The notes: generated by a model not told the origin, from the letters alone. A stretch of DNA of 64,000 nt from Planococcus salinus (GCF_003719725.1 NZ_RIAX01000001.1:124001-188000), one strand, 5' to 3'; shown: positions 28,221 to 39,396, counted from the stretch's first letter. Program-made: numbers and translations.

Positions 28221-30548
28221 ATGGCTAAGAAGAAAACAACAAAACGGGTGCCATTACTGCCATTGCGGGGACTCCTTGTTTTTCCGACGATGGTATTGCA
28301 TATCGACGTCGGCCGGGAACGGTCGATTGCTGCCCTGGAGCAGGCGCTGCTGGAAGACAACCTCGTTTTTCTGGCGACTCAAAAAGACATGAGTGTGGAG
28401 CAGCCGGAACAAGACGATTTGCAGAAAATCGGTACGCTTGCCTACGTTAAGAAAATGCTGAAGCTGCCGAACGGCACATTCCGTGTACTGGTGGAAGGGC
28501 TGGAACGCGGGCAGTGGGACCATTATGAAGATGAGGAAACCTACACCGTCGTGGATGTGACTTCATTTCCTGATGAGACAGAAAAAGATGCCGAACAGGA
28601 TGCGTTGATGCGCATTTTACTTGAGCATTTCGAAAAGTACTCGAAGAGCTCAAAAAAAGTGACGACTGAAACCTATAACACAGTGGCGGATATTGAAGAG
28701 CCGGGCCGTTTAGCGGACACAGTGGCTTCTCACTTGCCGTTGAAGCTCGCCGGAAAACAGGAAGTGCTGGAAACGTTTGATGTCAGCAAGCGTCTGGAAA
28801 TGCTGATTGCACGCCTTCACAATGAGCAGGAAGTGCTCGATATTGAAAAGCGCATCAACCAGCGTGTGAAAAAAGCGATGGAGCAGACGCAAAAAGAATT
28901 TTATTTGCGCGAGCAGATGAAAGCGATTCAGACCGAACTCGGTGACAAAGACGGGAAATCCGCTGAAGTCGTCGATCTGAAGAAGCGCATTGAAGAAGCC
29001 GATATGCCGGAATCGACGGAAAAGGTTGCTTTGAAAGAATTGGACCGTTATGAAAAATTGCCGGCAGCGGCAGCGGAAAGCGGCATTATCCGCAACTATA
29101 TCGAATGGCTTGTGACGATTCCATGGTCGGAAGCGACAAAAGACCGGTTGGACATCAAATACGCGGAAGAAGTTTTGAACCGTGACCATGACGGCCTGGA
29201 AAGCGTCAAAGAACGGGTGCTTGAATATTTGGCAGTCCAGCAGATGACGAATTCATTGCGCGGACCGATTTTATGCCTTGTTGGTCCTCCAGGCGTCGGG
29301 AAGACCTCCCTTGCAAAATCAATCGCCGAATCGCTGGACCGCAACTTTGTCCGTGCGTCGCTTGGCGGCGTCCGGGACGAATCGGAAATCCGCGGCCATC
29401 GCCGGACCTATGTCGGTGCCATGCCGGGGCGAATCATTCAAGGGATGAAAAAAGCGGGCACGGTCAATCCGGTGTTCCTGCTTGATGAAATCGACAAGAT
29501 GTCCAACGACTTCCGTGGAGATCCGTCATCAGCGATGCTGGAAGTGCTGGATCCGGAGCAGAACAATTCGTTCAGCGATCATTACATTGAAGAGAATTAC
29601 GATCTATCGAATGTCCTGTTCATTGCAACAGCCAACGACTTGAGCACCATTCCAGGACCGCTGCGCGATCGTATGGAAGTGATTTCGATTGCAGGCTATA
29701 CGGAACAGGAAAAGCAGATGATCGCGAAAAACCATTTGGCTCCGAAACAATTGGAAGAGCATGGTTTGTCTGCGGAACAATTGCAATTTACGGAAGACGC
29801 GCTGCTGACAATCGTCCGCTATTACACCCGCGAGGCGGGAGTCCGTGGACTTGAACGGCAAATTGCATCAATTTGCCGGAAAGTGACCAAACAGATTATC
29901 GGGGAAGAACTGGAGCAAGTGACTGTGACACCTGATAAAGTCGAAGAATATCTGGGCAAACGCAAATTCCGTTACGGCATGGCCGAAAGTGTCAATCAAA
30001 TCGGTGTCGCGACAGGACTGGCCTACACCAGTGTCGGAGGCGATACGCTTCAAATCGAAGTATCGCTGTCACCGGGCAAAGGCAAACTGCAGCTGACCGG
30101 GAAACTTGGAGATGTCATGAAAGAATCAGCACAGACAGCTCTGTCATTTGTCAGAGCACGTGCTGAATCGCTTGGCATTGATCCGAACTTCCATGAATCG
30201 CATGATATCCATATTCACGTTCCGGAAGGCGCCGTTCCAAAAGACGGCCCTTCCGCCGGCATCACCATTGCCACAGCGCTGGTATCATCGTTATCAAGGC
30301 GCCCGATCCGCCGTGAAGTCGGCATGACCGGAGAAATCACTTTACGTGGCCGTGTGCTGCCGATCGGCGGCGTCAAAGAGAAAACTTTGAGTGCCCACCG
30401 TGCCGGTCTGAAAACGATCATCCTGCCAAGTGACAACGAGCGTGATTTGGAAGACATTCCGGAAACCATCCGTGAAGAATTGACGTTCAAGCTTGTTTCC
30501 GAAGCGGACGAAGCTTTGGAAATCGCCTTGGAAGGAGCAGACAAATGA
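28221..30548 (+). CDS. lonA: ATP-dependent protease LonA
   Basis: AAA+ serine protease for damaged and regulatory proteins, 775 residues from ATG 28221 (CGGAGGTGG 8 bases upstream; GTG 28209 lies inside that site). The N-terminal substrate domain is about 1-200. A coiled region follows, then Walker [17 protein letters not shown] (about 355) and FLLDEIDKM. The protease domain has [15 protein letters not shown] with catalytic Ser678, and [14 protein letters not shown] with the catalytic lysine. Its stop overlaps the ysxC start (ATGA). Confidence 0.96.
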   Translation: MAKKKTTKRVPLLPLRGLLVFPTMVLHIDVGRERSIAALEQALLEDNLVFLATQKDMSVEQPEQDDLQKIGTLAYVKKMLKLPNGTFRVLVEGLERGQWDHYEDEETYTVVDVTSFPDETEKDAEQDALMRILLEHFEKYSKSSKKVTTETYNTVADIEEPGRLADTVASHLPLKLAGKQEVLETFDVSKRLEMLIARLHNEQEVLDIEKRINQRVKKAMEQTQKEFYLREQMKAIQTELGDKDGKSAEVVDLKKRIEEADMPESTEKVALKELDRYEKLPAAAAESGIIRNYIEWLVTIPWSEATKDRLDIKYAEEVLNRDHDGLESVKERVLEYLAVQQMTNSLRGPILCLVGPPGVGKTSLAKSIAESLDRNFVRASLGGVRDESEIRGHRRTYVGAMPGRIIQGMKKAGTVNPVFLLDEIDKMSNDFRGDPSSAMLEVLDPEQNNSFSDHYIEENYDLSNVLFIATANDLSTIPGPLRDRMEVISIAGYTEQEKQMIAKNHLAPKQLEEHGLSAEQLQFTEDALLTIVRYYTREAGVRGLERQIASICRKVTKQIIGEELEQVTVTPDKVEEYLGKRKFRYGMAESVNQIGVATGLAYTSVGGDTLQIEVSLSPGKGKLQLTGKLGDVMKESAQTALSFVRARAESLGIDPNFHESHDIHIHVPEGAVPKDGPSAGITIATALVSSLSRRPIRREVGMTGEITLRGRVLPIGGVKEKTLSAHRAGLKTIILPSDNERDLEDIPETIREELTFKLVSEADEALEIALEGADK

Positions 30549-31126
30549 TTGTAAACAACGTGGAACTAGTCATCAGCGCCGTCCGGCCGGACCAATATCC
30601 GGAAGGCGGCTTGCCTGAGTTCGCATTGGCCGGACGTTCCAATGTAGGCAAATCGTCGTTCATCAATAAAATGATCGGCCGCAAAAGCATGGCGCGCATT
30701 TCCTCGAAACCGGGGAAGACGCAGACACTGAATTTCTATAAAATCGAAGACAAATTGTTTTATGTCGACGTGCCGGGCTATGGCTATGCGAAAGTGTCCA
30801 AATCGGAACGCGAAGCGTGGGGCAAAATGATCGAGCGCTACATCACGGAGCGCGAAGAATTGCGCGCAGTGATTCAGATTGTTGACCTCCGCCATCCACC
30901 GAGCAAAGACGATATCGCAATGTACGACTTCATGAAGCATTATGAACTTCCGTGCATCATCATCGCCACCAAAGCTGACAAAATCCCGAAAGGCAAATGG
31001 GAAAAGCACAAAAAAATTGTCCGCGAGACGCTGGACATGGAAAAAGGTGACCCGTTGATCGTTTTTTCATCCGAAACCGGACTCGGCAAAGACGCAGCGT
31101 GGAAAGAAATTGAAAGCAGAATGTAA
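30545..31126 (+). CDS. ysxC: Ribosome biogenesis GTPase YsxC/EngB
   Basis: Essential GTPase in late assembly of the 50S subunit, 193 residues. The G motifs are [14 protein letters not shown] (G1), [11 protein letters not shown] (G2), [12 protein letters not shown] (G3) and [12 protein letters not shown] (G4). The start overlaps the lonA stop by four bases, so it is translationally coupled to lonA, as in most Bacillales. Confidence 0.95.
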   Translation: MIVNNVELVISAVRPDQYPEGGLPEFALAGRSNVGKSSFINKMIGRKSMARISSKPGKTQTLNFYKIEDKLFYVDVPGYGYAKVSKSEREAWGKMIERYITEREELRAVIQIVDLRHPPSKDDIAMYDFMKHYELPCIIIATKADKIPKGKWEKHKKIVRETLDMEKGDPLIVFSSETGLGKDAAWKEIESRM

Positions 31127-31133
31127 GGGGAGG

Positions 31134-31165
31134 AAGCGCGGCTGATGGGGCCGCGCTTTTTTTTA
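31134..31165 (+). terminator. Terminator after lonA-ysxC
   Basis: AAGCGCGGC pairs with GCCGCGCTT and is followed by eight T. Confidence 0.92.
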
Positions 31166-31192
31166 TGTAATTTTTCGAGGGGAATTGTGCTT

Positions 31193-31297
31193 TCTGCAAA
31201 TAAACTTCGGGATTCTGCAAACAACATAAAGAATTCCGCAAACAACCACCAATTTTCCGCAAGCAACGCAGTAAATTCCGCAAACAAAGCTTGTCAA
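31193..31297. repeat. Five degenerate repeats with exact 21-bp period (TCYGCAAACAA core)
   Basis: Unit starts at 31193, 31214, 31235, 31256 and 31277 are exactly 21 bp apart. Each unit opens with TCTGCAAA or TCCGCAA(A/G)CAA and ends with a variable AT-rich half. The array lies after the ysxC terminator and about 180 bp before the hemA promoter region. No gene is seen in the 471-bp gap; 31298-31440 shows nothing else definite. Confidence 0.85.
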
Positions 31298-31477
31298 TGG
31301 AAATGAAACGGAAGAATACAAAGCCGGACCGGCAAGGCTCTTTGCAAAACGCAGCTGTCGTTAAAGAGAGCCGATCAAAATTTTGCCTTATAAAGCAACC
31401 TCTTTGCCGGAAAATTCTTTTATTATCCCGATTGTGCAATTTCCTTGTGATAGAAGATTCGCTTTGCTAAACTTACA

Positions 31478-31492
31478 TTAGAATTATTCCAA
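31478..31492 (+). promoter_or_regulatory. Candidate PerR box upstream of hemA
   Basis: TTAGAATTATTCCAA agrees with the PerR consensus TTATAATNATTATAA at all but three positions. It overlaps a TAGAAT that could serve as a -10. hemA is a known PerR target in B. subtilis. A second possible start signal, TGGTATACT (31548-31556, extended -10), lies nearer the gene, and an inverted repeat CATGGC/GCCATG (31505-31542) lies between them. Confidence 0.45.
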
Positions 31493-31597
31493 ATAAGTGT
31501 TTTTCATGGCTTGTTCACAAATTCAAAGGCTTATGTGCCATGAATAGTGGTATACTTTTATAGAGGAAATATTGAACGTGAAAGGTGTTTTGGACCC

Positions 31598-32971
31598 ATG
31601 CATACATTAGTAGTCGGGGTGAACTACCGCTCTGCCCCAGTGGAGATCCGCGAAAAACTGTCGTTTATCGAAGCGGAGCTTCCGCAGGCGATGCAGGCAT
31701 TAAAAGAGCAAAAAAGCATATTGGAGGATGTCATCGTATCGACGTGCAACCGGACGGAGATCTATGCGGTGGTCGACCAGCTTCACACAGGACGCTACTA
31801 TGTGAAGCAATTTCTGGCGGACTATTTTGGCATGCCGCAGGAATCCTTTTCCCAGTACTTATTCATCCATGAAAAAGATGAAGCGGTTGAACATTTATTC
31901 CGCGTGACAGCGGGCATCGATTCGATGGTACTGGGCGAAACGCAGATTCTTGGCCAAGTCAAAAGCAGCTTCCTGGCCGGACAGGAGCACGGTACAACAG
32001 GTACGGTGTTCAACCAGCTGTTCAAGCAGGCTGTGACACTTGCCAAAAAAGCGCATTCGGAAACGGCAATCGGCGAGAACGCGGTGTCTGTTTCGTATGC
32101 GGCAGTAGAGCTCGGCAAAAAGATTTTCGGTTCTTTGAAAAACAAGCATGTTGTCATTCTGGGTGCCGGCAAGATGGGCGAATTGGCCATCAAAAACCTG
32201 CAGGGCAGCGGCGCCAACAAAATCACTGTCATCAACCGCACATTTGAGAAAGCGGAAGTGTTGGCAGAAAGTTTCGGCGGACAGGCAAAACCGATGAATC
32301 AACTGCAATGTGCATTGCTGGAAGCGGATATTCTGATTTCTTCCACGGCCGCCACGAATTACGTGATCGATCTGGAACTGATGCAGTTTGTGGAAAAACT
32401 GCGCAAAGGCAAACCATTGTTCCTGGTCGACATTGCTGTACCGCGCGATATGGATCCGCAAATCGGCGATCTGGAAAATGTGTTCTTATATGATATCGAT
32501 GATATGCAGGGAATCGTCGAAGCGAATCTGGCTGAACGCGAACGTGCAGCTGAACAGATTGTGGCAATGATTAATCAGGAGACCGTCCAGTTCAACGACT
32601 GGTTGACGACTCTGGGTGTGGTTCCGGTCATTTCGGCACTGCGTCAAAAAGCGCTCGGCATACAGGCCGAGACGATGGCCAGCATCGAGAACAAAATGCC
32701 GGACCTTACAGACCGTGAGAAAAAGATTCTCAACAAACATACAAAATCGATCATCAACCAATTGTTGAAAGATCCGATTTTGCAGGCGAAAGAATTGGCA
32801 GGTTCGCCAAAATCACGTGAACAACTGGAGTTGTTCCAGCAGATTTTCGGGATTGAAGAAGAAGCGCAGGCAGAAGCCGAAAAACAGATGAGCTCTGCAA
32901 AAGCGAATGCTGGAAAACAGGCGGCGCAGACAAAACAACAGAAGCAAGAAGTTCCCGGCTATTCATTTTAA
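31598..32971 (+). CDS. hemA: Glutamyl-tRNA reductase
   Basis: Reduces glutamyl-tRNA to glutamate-1-semialdehyde, the first committed step of haem synthesis. ATG 31598 gives [23 protein letters not shown] and 457 residues (455 in B. subtilis). An upstream in-frame GTG (31547) falls on the promoter. The catalytic Cys50 is in [12 protein letters not shown]. The NADPH site is [19 protein letters not shown]-terminal dimerisation helix follows. It heads hemAXCDBL; no stem-loop is seen before hemX. Confidence 0.95.
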   Translation: MHTLVVGVNYRSAPVEIREKLSFIEAELPQAMQALKEQKSILEDVIVSTCNRTEIYAVVDQLHTGRYYVKQFLADYFGMPQESFSQYLFIHEKDEAVEHLFRVTAGIDSMVLGETQILGQVKSSFLAGQEHGTTGTVFNQLFKQAVTLAKKAHSETAIGENAVSVSYAAVELGKKIFGSLKNKHVVILGAGKMGELAIKNLQGSGANKITVINRTFEKAEVLAESFGGQAKPMNQLQCALLEADILISSTAATNYVIDLELMQFVEKLRKGKPLFLVDIAVPRDMDPQIGDLENVFLYDIDDMQGIVEANLAERERAAEQIVAMINQETVQFNDWLTTLGVVPVISALRQKALGIQAETMASIENKMPDLTDREKKILNKHTKSIINQLLKDPILQAKELAGSPKSREQLELFQQIFGIEEEAQAEAEKQMSSAKANAGKQAAQTKQQKQEVPGYSF

Positions 32972-33056
32972 TCGTTCTGACAGAGGCGTTTTCGAATCTA
33001 TATGTTAAAATGTAGATGCGGAAGCGCCTTTAATTTTGGAAATGAAGGGGAATAGG

Positions 33057-33887
33057 ATGGCTGATATAACGATGGCAAGGCTGCATGAAGCTATGGTTGT
33101 ACTATACGCTGTCAGCCTTGTTTTTTATTTTATTGATTATTTATATAAAGAGAAAAGGGCCAGCCGGATCGCGATGTCCCTGCTCGGTGTCGTATGGCTG
33201 ATGCAGACTGTCTTTCTGGTGTTTTATATACTGGAAACGAGACGTTTTCCGATCCTGACGTTGTTTGAAGGGATTTACTTTTATGCCTGGCTGCTTGTCA
33301 CTCTGTCAATCGTGCTGCGCATATTCTACCGCTTTGACTTTGCGGTATTTTTCATCAACATCATCGGCTTTATTTTTATGACCATCCATACATTTGCCCC
33401 GGTGCAGATCGAGCGTTCACCGGTCGGGGAAACGCTCGTTTCGGAATTATTGTTCATACATATCACGTTTGCGATTTTGTCGTATGTTGCCTTTTCGGTG
33501 TCATTCGTTTTTTCGGCATTGCACGTGATTTTGTACAGGCTCCTCAAACGGAAAAAATGGACCCGGCAATGGAGCAGCCTGCCGTCACTCGGACAGGCGC
33601 AGCTTGGAATGACCATCTCCATACTGACGGGCATTCCGTTGTTGTTTATTTCACTCGTCCTCGGACTGCAGTGGGCGTACACCACCCTGTCGCAATTTTC
33701 GCTGCTGGACATGAAGATTGTCGGCTCGTTCGTTCTGCTGGTTGTCTACAGTGTGATTTTATACCGCCACCGCAGAGGTTCGTTGAACGGCATGTCCTAT
33801 GCCATGGCGCACGGCTATGCGTTTTTGCTGCTGCTCGTCAATTTCTTTTTGGGAAGCCGTTTATCTGATTTTCATTTTTGGTATTAA
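33057..33887 (+). CDS. hemX: HemX, CcsA/cytochrome c assembly-type membrane protein
   Basis: Integral membrane protein with about eight helices, 276 residues, the B. subtilis HemX length, in the CcsA/CcmC superfamily. Conserved histidines lie in MARLHEAMVV, MTIHTFAP and LLFIHITFAILSYVAF, and the WAYTT element is a remnant of the tryptophan-rich haem-handling motif. In B. subtilis HemX lowers the amount of HemA. ATG 33057 follows AAGGGGAATAGG. It is the second gene of the hem operon. Confidence 0.9.
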   Translation: MADITMARLHEAMVVLYAVSLVFYFIDYLYKEKRASRIAMSLLGVVWLMQTVFLVFYILETRRFPILTLFEGIYFYAWLLVTLSIVLRIFYRFDFAVFFINIIGFIFMTIHTFAPVQIERSPVGETLVSELLFIHITFAILSYVAFSVSFVFSALHVILYRLLKRKKWTRQWSSLPSLGQAQLGMTISILTGIPLLFISLVLGLQWAYTTLSQFSLLDMKIVGSFVLLVVYSVILYRHRRGSLNGMSYAMAHGYAFLLLLVNFFLGSRLSDFHFWY

Positions 33888-33905
33888 AGAAAGGTAGGAT
33901 TCATT

Positions 33906-34835
33906 TTGAGAAAAATTATTGTAGGTTCGAGAAGAAGCAAGCTTGCGTTGACACAAACCAATCAGTTTATCGACAAGATGAAAGCGGCAGGCGCGCCGTT
34001 TGAATTCGAAATAAAAGAAATCGTCACGAAAGGCGACCGCATTGTGGATGTCACGTTGTCAAAAGTCGGCGGCAAAGGCTTGTTCGTCAAAGAAATTGAA
34101 CAGGCGCTGCGTGATGAAGAAATCGATTTCGCCGTCCACAGTATGAAAGACATGCCGTCGGTCCTTCCGGAAGGGTTTGTTATCGGCTGTATCCCGGAAC
34201 GCGAAGACCCGCGCGATGCATTCATTTCAAACGATCATGTGAAACTTATGGAACTGCCGGTAGGGGCAGTGGTTGGAACGAGCAGCCTGCGCCGCAGTTC
34301 ACAGCTGCTGATGCTGCGTCCGGACCTTGAAATCCAATGGATCCGCGGCAACATCGACACACGCCTGGCGAAGTTGAAAGACGAGAATTTTGATGCCATC
34401 ATTTTGGCGGCTGCCGGTTTGAAACGGATGGGCTGGAAAGACGATATCGTCACTGAGTTCCTCGATGTGGATGACTGCCTGCCGGCAATCGGACAAGGTG
34501 CCCTGGGTATTGAGTGTCGTGAAGACGATACCGAATTGCTGGAGGAATTGGCAAAAGTCCATGATGAAAAAACGGCGCTTGCTGTGAACGCTGAGCGCAA
34601 GTTCCTGAAGGATATGGATGGCAGCTGCCAAGTGCCGATTGCCGGATATGCCACAGTCAACGACAGTGAAATTTCGTTCACCGGATTGATCACTTCACCT
34701 GAAGCCGATCAGGTGTACAGAGAATCCATTGTCAGCCGTGACCCGATTGAAGCGGGACGCATTGTAGCAGAAAAAATCAGCGCACAGGGCGGCTATGACT
34801 TGATTCAGCGCGTCAAAGCTGAGAGCAATGTATGA
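33906..34835 (+). CDS. hemC: Hydroxymethylbilane synthase
   Basis: Joins four porphobilinogen units into hydroxymethylbilane. 309 residues from TTG 33906 ([18 protein letters not shown]). The dipyrromethane cofactor cysteine is Cys241 in [13 protein letters not shown]. The arginine-rich substrate segments are [12 protein letters not shown] and [12 protein letters not shown]. The stop overlaps the hemD start by 8 bases. Confidence 0.96.
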   Translation: MRKIIVGSRRSKLALTQTNQFIDKMKAAGAPFEFEIKEIVTKGDRIVDVTLSKVGGKGLFVKEIEQALRDEEIDFAVHSMKDMPSVLPEGFVIGCIPEREDPRDAFISNDHVKLMELPVGAVVGTSSLRRSSQLLMLRPDLEIQWIRGNIDTRLAKLKDENFDAIILAAAGLKRMGWKDDIVTEFLDVDDCLPAIGQGALGIECREDDTELLEELAKVHDEKTALAVNAERKFLKDMDGSCQVPIAGYATVNDSEISFTGLITSPEADQVYRESIVSRDPIEAGRIVAEKISAQGGYDLIQRVKAESNV

Positions 34836-35520
34836 GCATGACGCACCGCTGAATGATCGAACCATCGTTTTTACCGGCTCGAACAAACCGCAGGAAGCTG
34901 TGAAACTGGTCGGGCGATTGGGCGGCAAAGCCATCTATTTGCCGCTGATCGAAACCTCGTTATGCGACAGCGAGCAGCCGGATTTCAAAGCTTATGACTG
35001 GCTGATCTTCACCAGCCGCAACAGTGCAGAAGCGTTCGGCCAATTAGCTGAAAATGTTTCGGCACGCATTGCGGCAGTCGGCGACAAAACAGCTGAAACC
35101 CTTAAACAATATGGGTACGAGATTGATTTTAAGCCGACTGTTTTCAGTGCGGACCGGTTTGTGGAAGAATTCCCCGCGGTTGCCGGAAACGCGCGCTGTT
35201 TGTTTGTCAGAGGTTCATTGGCCAAAGACACCATCACCTCCATGCCTTTGGAAGTGGATGAGTGGACAGTGTATGAAACCTTGCTGAAACTCGATAACGC
35301 GAAAAAGCTTATTGCCATGAAAAATTGCATCGTCATCTTTGCCAGTCCTTCCGCGGTAGCGGCTTATTGCCAGGCGGGAGGCAACTGGGAGGGAATCCGG
35401 GTGGCGGCGATCGGACACGTCACAGAGCATGCGATTGTCCGAAACGGCGGCCACGTCGACTGGATTCCGGAACGATACACCTATCTGGATGTAATAAACG
35501 AAATAGCGAAAGGAAGTTAA
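34828..35520 (+). CDS. hemD: Uroporphyrinogen-III synthase
   Basis: Closes and inverts ring D of hydroxymethylbilane to uroporphyrinogen III. 230 residues, a little short for the family (about 250). Sequence is poorly conserved as usual, but [31 protein letters not shown] and [14 protein letters not shown] at the N-terminal half and [10 protein letters not shown] and [13 protein letters not shown] at the C-terminal half are typical. It overlaps hemC and is followed by hemB after four bases. Confidence 0.9.
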   Translation: MYEHDAPLNDRTIVFTGSNKPQEAVKLVGRLGGKAIYLPLIETSLCDSEQPDFKAYDWLIFTSRNSAEAFGQLAENVSARIAAVGDKTAETLKQYGYEIDFKPTVFSADRFVEEFPAVAGNARCLFVRGSLAKDTITSMPLEVDEWTVYETLLKLDNAKKLIAMKNCIVIFASPSAVAAYCQAGGNWEGIRVAAIGHVTEHAIVRNGGHVDWIPERYTYLDVINEIAKGS

Positions 35521-35524
35521 CCGA

Positions 35525-36505
35525 ATGACTGATTTACAATTCAATCGCCACCGCCGTCTGCGCGGTTCGGCCAATTTGCGGGCAATGGTCCGCGAAACCA
35601 GCTTGCATAAAGAAGATTTTATCTACCCGATTTTCGTGGTGGAAGGAGAAAACGTCAAAGAAGAAATTTCGTCGATGCCCGGCGTTTATCATTATTCCCT
35701 CGACAATCTGGGTGCAGAACTGGATGAAGTAGTGGAGCTCGGCATTCCTTCCGTCATCTTGTTCGGCGTGCCGAATGAAAAAGACGCGGTCGGTTCTCAA
35801 GCTTATCATGATCACGGGATCACGCAGGAAGCGATCCGTTTTGCCAAAGAACGCCATCCGGATCTTGTGGTCATTGCAGATACGTGCCTGTGCCAATACA
35901 CGGACCACGGCCATTGCGGCGTCATCGAAAACGGCGTTATCCTGAATGACGAGACATTGGATCTATTGGCCCGTACGGCTGTGTCCCAGGCGAAAGCAGG
36001 GGCAGATATTATCGCACCATCAAATATGATGGACGGCTTTGTGGCAGCGATCCGTTTCGGTCTTGACCAGGCAGGCTTCCATAACATTCCGATCATGTCC
36101 TATGCCGTGAAATATTCATCCGCCTATTACGGCCCGTTCCGTGAAGCGGCGCACTCAACGCCTCAGTTCGGCGACCGCAAAACTTATCAGATGGATCCGG
36201 CCAATCGCCTGGAAGCATTGCGTGAAGCGGCTTCTGACATTGAAGAAGGTGCGGATTACCTGATCGTTAAACCGGCATTGTCGTATCTGGACATCGTGCG
36301 TGAAGTCCGCGACAATTACGACTTGCCGATTGTGGCCTACAATGTGTCCGGCGAATATGCGATGGTCAAAGCAGCCGCATTAAACGGCTGGGTGGACGAA
36401 AAGCAGATTGTTCTGGAAACCTTATTGAGCATGAAGCGCGCTGGAGCGGACATCATCTTAACTTATCATGCAAAAGACGCAGCACGCTGGTTGGAGGGGA
36501 AATAA
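35525..36505 (+). CDS. hemB: Delta-aminolevulinic acid dehydratase (porphobilinogen synthase)
   Basis: Condenses two 5-aminolevulinate molecules into porphobilinogen. 326 residues. The metal site is [15 protein letters not shown] (zinc-type cysteines). The Schiff-base lysines are in [15 protein letters not shown] and [14 protein letters not shown]. The start ATG 35525 follows AAAGGAAG. The stop is immediately followed by the hemL start, with no gap. Confidence 0.97.
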   Translation: MTDLQFNRHRRLRGSANLRAMVRETSLHKEDFIYPIFVVEGENVKEEISSMPGVYHYSLDNLGAELDEVVELGIPSVILFGVPNEKDAVGSQAYHDHGITQEAIRFAKERHPDLVVIADTCLCQYTDHGHCGVIENGVILNDETLDLLARTAVSQAKAGADIIAPSNMMDGFVAAIRFGLDQAGFHNIPIMSYAVKYSSAYYGPFREAAHSTPQFGDRKTYQMDPANRLEALREAASDIEEGADYLIVKPALSYLDIVREVRDNYDLPIVAYNVSGEYAMVKAAALNGWVDEKQIVLETLLSMKRAGADIILTYHAKDAARWLEGK

Positions 36506-37792
36506 ATGGCTTACGAAAATTCGAATGCAGCATTCACAGAAGCGAAAAAATTGATGCCCGGCGGCGTTAACAGCCCCGTCCGCGCGTTCAAATCGGTCAA
36601 TATGGATCCGATTTTCATGTCTTCTGGCAGTGGTGCCACCATCACCGATATCGACGGCAATACGTATATCGACTATGTTCTGTCTTGGGGGCCGCTGATT
36701 TTGGGGCATGCCCAACCGGACGTTGTCAAAGCGATCCAGGAAGTGGCGGTTTCCGGCACTTCATTCGGAGCGCCGACATTGATCGAAAACGAATTGGCGA
36801 AAATCGTCATGGAACGAGTGCCTTCCATTGAAATGGTGCGCATGGTTTCATCTGGTACAGAAGCGACGATGAGTGCCCTTCGTGTGGCGCGCGGCTATAC
36901 CGGCCGCAATAAAATCCTGAAATTTGAAGGCTGCTACCACGGCCACGGCGACAGCCTGCTGATCAAAGCGGGATCCGGCGTCGCGACACTCGGCTTGCCG
37001 GACTCACCGGGCGTTCCGGAATCGGTGGCGCGCAATACCATAACGGTGCCGTATAATGATCTGGAAAGTGTGCGCCACGTATTCCAGGAATACGGTGACG
37101 ATTTGGCAGCAGTCATCGTGGAGCCGGTTGCCGGCAATATGGGTGTTGTGCCTCCAAAAGAAGGGTTTTTGCAGGAACTGCGCAATCTGACACACGAAAA
37201 CGGCACAATCTTGATCTTTGATGAAGTGATGACCGGGTTCCGCGTCGGCTATACCTGTGCACAGGGCCATTTCGGCATCACACCGGACATGACATGTCTC
37301 GGAAAAGTGATCGGCGGCGGCCTGCCGGTAGGAGCATTCGGCGGCAAACGTGAAATCATGCAGCAAGTCGCACCGAGCGGATCGATTTACCAGGCCGGCA
37401 CGCTGTCGGGCAATCCGCTGGCAATGACGGCCGGATATGAAACGCTGTCCCGCCTGACGGAAGAATCCTATGAGACATTCGTTAAACGCGGCGACCAGTT
37501 GGAGCAGGGGTTCCGCGAAGCGGCGGAAAAATACAACATCCCGCACACGATCAACCGTGCCGGTTCGATGATCGGTTTCTTTTTCACGAATGAAGAAGTG
37601 GTCGATTTCGCGTCCGCGCAAACATCGGATACGCAATTATTCGCTGAGTATTATCGCTTGATGGCAGAGCAGGGCATATTCCTGCCGCCTTCCCAGTTTG
37701 AAGGCATGTTCCTGTCGACTGCCCACACAGAAGCGCATATCGCCAAAACGGTGGAAGCATTCCATGCTGTTTTTGCACAACTTGCACGCTGA
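36506..37792 (+). CDS. hemL: Glutamate-1-semialdehyde 2,1-aminomutase
   Basis: PLP enzyme that converts glutamate-1-semialdehyde to 5-aminolevulinate. 428 residues. Signature segments are [40 protein letters not shown] (PLP aspartate) and [18 protein letters not shown] with the PLP lysine. TTGGAGGGG precedes the start. It is the last gene of the hem operon; B. subtilis has the spore-coat gene spoVID next, absent here. Confidence 0.97.
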   Translation: MAYENSNAAFTEAKKLMPGGVNSPVRAFKSVNMDPIFMSSGSGATITDIDGNTYIDYVLSWGPLILGHAQPDVVKAIQEVAVSGTSFGAPTLIENELAKIVMERVPSIEMVRMVSSGTEATMSALRVARGYTGRNKILKFEGCYHGHGDSLLIKAGSGVATLGLPDSPGVPESVARNTITVPYNDLESVRHVFQEYGDDLAAVIVEPVAGNMGVVPPKEGFLQELRNLTHENGTILIFDEVMTGFRVGYTCAQGHFGITPDMTCLGKVIGGGLPVGAFGGKREIMQQVAPSGSIYQAGTLSGNPLAMTAGYETLSRLTEESYETFVKRGDQLEQGFREAAEKYNIPHTINRAGSMIGFFFTNEEVVDFASAQTSDTQLFAEYYRLMAEQGIFLPPSQFEGMFLSTAHTEAHIAKTVEAFHAVFAQLAR

Positions 37793-37806
37793 TTAAGATG
37801 AAGAAG

Positions 37807-37847
37807 CGCCGAAAAAGCTGGAATCCCAGTTTTTTCGGCTTTTTTAT
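37807..37847 (+). terminator. Terminator of the hem operon
   Basis: GCCGAAAAA pairs with TTTTTTCGGC around an inner CTGG/CCAG hairpin, followed by a T run. Confidence 0.88.
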
Positions 37848-37865
37848 TGCCGTAAAACGGCCGAG

Positions 37866-37969
37866 TGATCATAGAATGGCTTGTATGATCATTGAGAGGC
37901 GATGACTGCTCATAGGACCACATCTACTGCCCATGACAGGCCGAAAACCGCTCACAGCAGAGTCCATCC
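37866..37969. repeat. Five degenerate repeats with 20-21 bp period (TGNTCAT core)
   Basis: Units start at 37866, 37886, 37907, 37928 and 37949 (steps 20, 21, 21, 21). Each opens with TGATCAT, TGCTCAT, TGCCCAT or CGCTCAC and continues with variable sequence. The array directly follows the hem terminator. The rest of the gap to 38058 carries a possible TGTAAAAT promoter element (38011-38018) and nothing else clear. Confidence 0.75.
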
Positions 37970-38058
37970 GGCTTCACAGGTTAAATAAATTCTGCGCGCG
38001 GTTAATTTTTCGTGTAAAATAGTAACTACTTATTTCGTCTCACGAAAGTTGGAACGCC

Positions 38059-39108
38059 ATGTATATTCTATTACGAACTGCATTGATCGCTGTGTCGGCA
38101 GGGTTTCTTTTCGAACGGCTCGGCATGTTCCTGCCGTGGCTGCTCGGACCCTTGCTGGCGCTTTTGCTGCTGAACCAGTTTACTTCCCTGGAATTCCGCT
38201 GGCCGAATACTCTTCGCATTATCGGGCTGCTGGTGCTTGGCATGCAGATGGGGTCTTCTTTTACACGGGATTCCGTACTGCTGATGTGGGTCGACTTGCC
38301 TTATATGGCGTTCATGTCGGTGGCGGTGGTGACGATGGCGCTGCTGTTGGGGTTCCTGTTCCGGAAAATGGCCAACGAGAGTCTGGCGACAAGCCTGCTG
38401 GGTTCGATGCCGGGTGGCTTGTCGCAGATGGTGTTGATTTCGGAGGAAGTGAAAACCGCCAATATGACGGTTGTGTCGATGATGCAGACCATCCGGATTT
38501 TCCTGGTCGTCACGACGATTCCTTTTTTCACGACCTTTCTTTCTGGAAGAAGTGCTTCCGAAATCGAAGAGACCTTTTTTTCGTTTTCGCCGCTTCATTT
38601 CGGCGTCGCTTTTGTGTTGGGTGCAGCCATTTACGCGGGAATGAAACGCGTCCATTTTCCGGCCGCGGAAATGCTGGCGCCGATACTCGTACTGGCGATT
38701 GTGCAGACGTTTACAGGCGAACAGCTGGTCAATCTGCCGCCGCTGCTGATCAACGGCGCCCAGGTGCTGGTTGGTGCCCACCTCGGCCTGCAGATGCAGG
38801 ATCTGCGGGAGAAACTAAATGTCCGGCTGGCGTCCGCCATTCTGGTCAATAATTTTCTGCTCATCGGATTTACGGCAATTCTTGCGTATATATTAGTAAA
38901 CTGGCTGCCGGCGTATTTGTTTCTAGATTTCTTTTTGAGCGCGGCACCGGGCGGTATGGCGGAAATGACCATTACGGCGCTGGAAACAGGTGGCGATGTG
39001 GCGTTGATCACGAGCTTCCAATTGTTTCGGCTGTTTTTTGTGCTGCTGATTGCAGCCCCGGCGGTTGCTTATATTGTGAAAAAACTTGACGCTAAAACGG
39101 CAAATTGA
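38059..39108 (+). CDS. AbrB-family (PF05145) membrane protein
   Basis: Polytopic membrane protein of 349 residues with about ten helices in two repeated halves; each half has an LLGPLLALL/FLSAAPGGMAEMT type glycine-proline motif (SMPGGLSQMVLISEE near 120 and SAAPGGMAEMTITALE near 295). This is the duplicated AbrB/AimB ammonia monooxygenase-like family, often named a regulator by mistake. Function is unknown; a transporter is plausible. The ribosome site is poor. It stands alone between hemL and valS. Confidence 0.78.
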   Translation: MYILLRTALIAVSAGFLFERLGMFLPWLLGPLLALLLLNQFTSLEFRWPNTLRIIGLLVLGMQMGSSFTRDSVLLMWVDLPYMAFMSVAVVTMALLLGFLFRKMANESLATSLLGSMPGGLSQMVLISEEVKTANMTVVSMMQTIRIFLVVTTIPFFTTFLSGRSASEIEETFFSFSPLHFGVAFVLGAAIYAGMKRVHFPAAEMLAPILVLAIVQTFTGEQLVNLPPLLINGAQVLVGAHLGLQMQDLREKLNVRLASAILVNNFLLIGFTAILAYILVNWLPAYLFLDFFLSAAPGGMAEMTITALETGGDVALITSFQLFRLFFVLLIAAPAVAYIVKKLDAKTAN

Positions 39109-39115
39109 GTACAAT
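39086..39115 (+). promoter_or_regulatory. Promoter of the valS T-box transcript
   Basis: TTGACG (39086-39091), 18-bp spacer, TACAAT (39110-39115). It overlaps the last codons of the preceding gene. Confidence 0.75.
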
Positions 39116-39124
39116 AGATTCAAC

Positions 39125-39367
39125 CATATACCATTGCGTTGAAGAGGATAGTAGGATGTATGTGCATTTCAGAGAGGAAGCCGTTTGGTGGGAGGTTTTC
39201 ATGGACAGCATTTGAATGTCACCTCGGAGCAGTTTCCGTGAATCGAGTAGCGGAGACCGGATGCGAAATCCGTTATCGAACTTGAGAGCCGGGCTTATTT
39301 GGGCCTGTGTATAAAGGTGGTACCGCGAACAACTCCTTCGTCCTTTAAGACGACAGGAGTTTTTTTA
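39125..39367 (+). ncRNA. T-box leader of valS (valine GUC specifier)
   Basis: Stem I with AGGATAGTAGGATG and the AGAGAGG region, and the specifier loop GAATGTCACC, where GTC (39218-39220) is a valine codon. The T-box sequence AAAGGTGGTACCGCG (39313-39327) can hold the antiterminator bulge, and the terminator ACTCCT/AGGAGT with T run ends at 39366. Uncharged tRNA-Val should allow read-through into valS. Confidence 0.96.
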
Positions 39368-39396
39368 TTGTGCGGGTTCTGTTAAAAGGGAGAGCT

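Noticed and set aside
31193-31297. CRISPR array
   Set aside because: Units are only 21 bp with no constant repeat and spacer lengths typical of CRISPR, and no cas genes lie in the window.
30940-31439. Minus-strand frames with repeated LFAE segments
   Set aside because: They are the 21-bp array read in frame (21 is a multiple of three). There is no ribosome site, and part lies over ysxC and its terminator.
38049-38852. 267-codon plus-strand frame rich in Gly, Arg and Asp
   Set aside because: Another frame of the AbrB-type membrane gene, whose helices are clear in the chosen frame.
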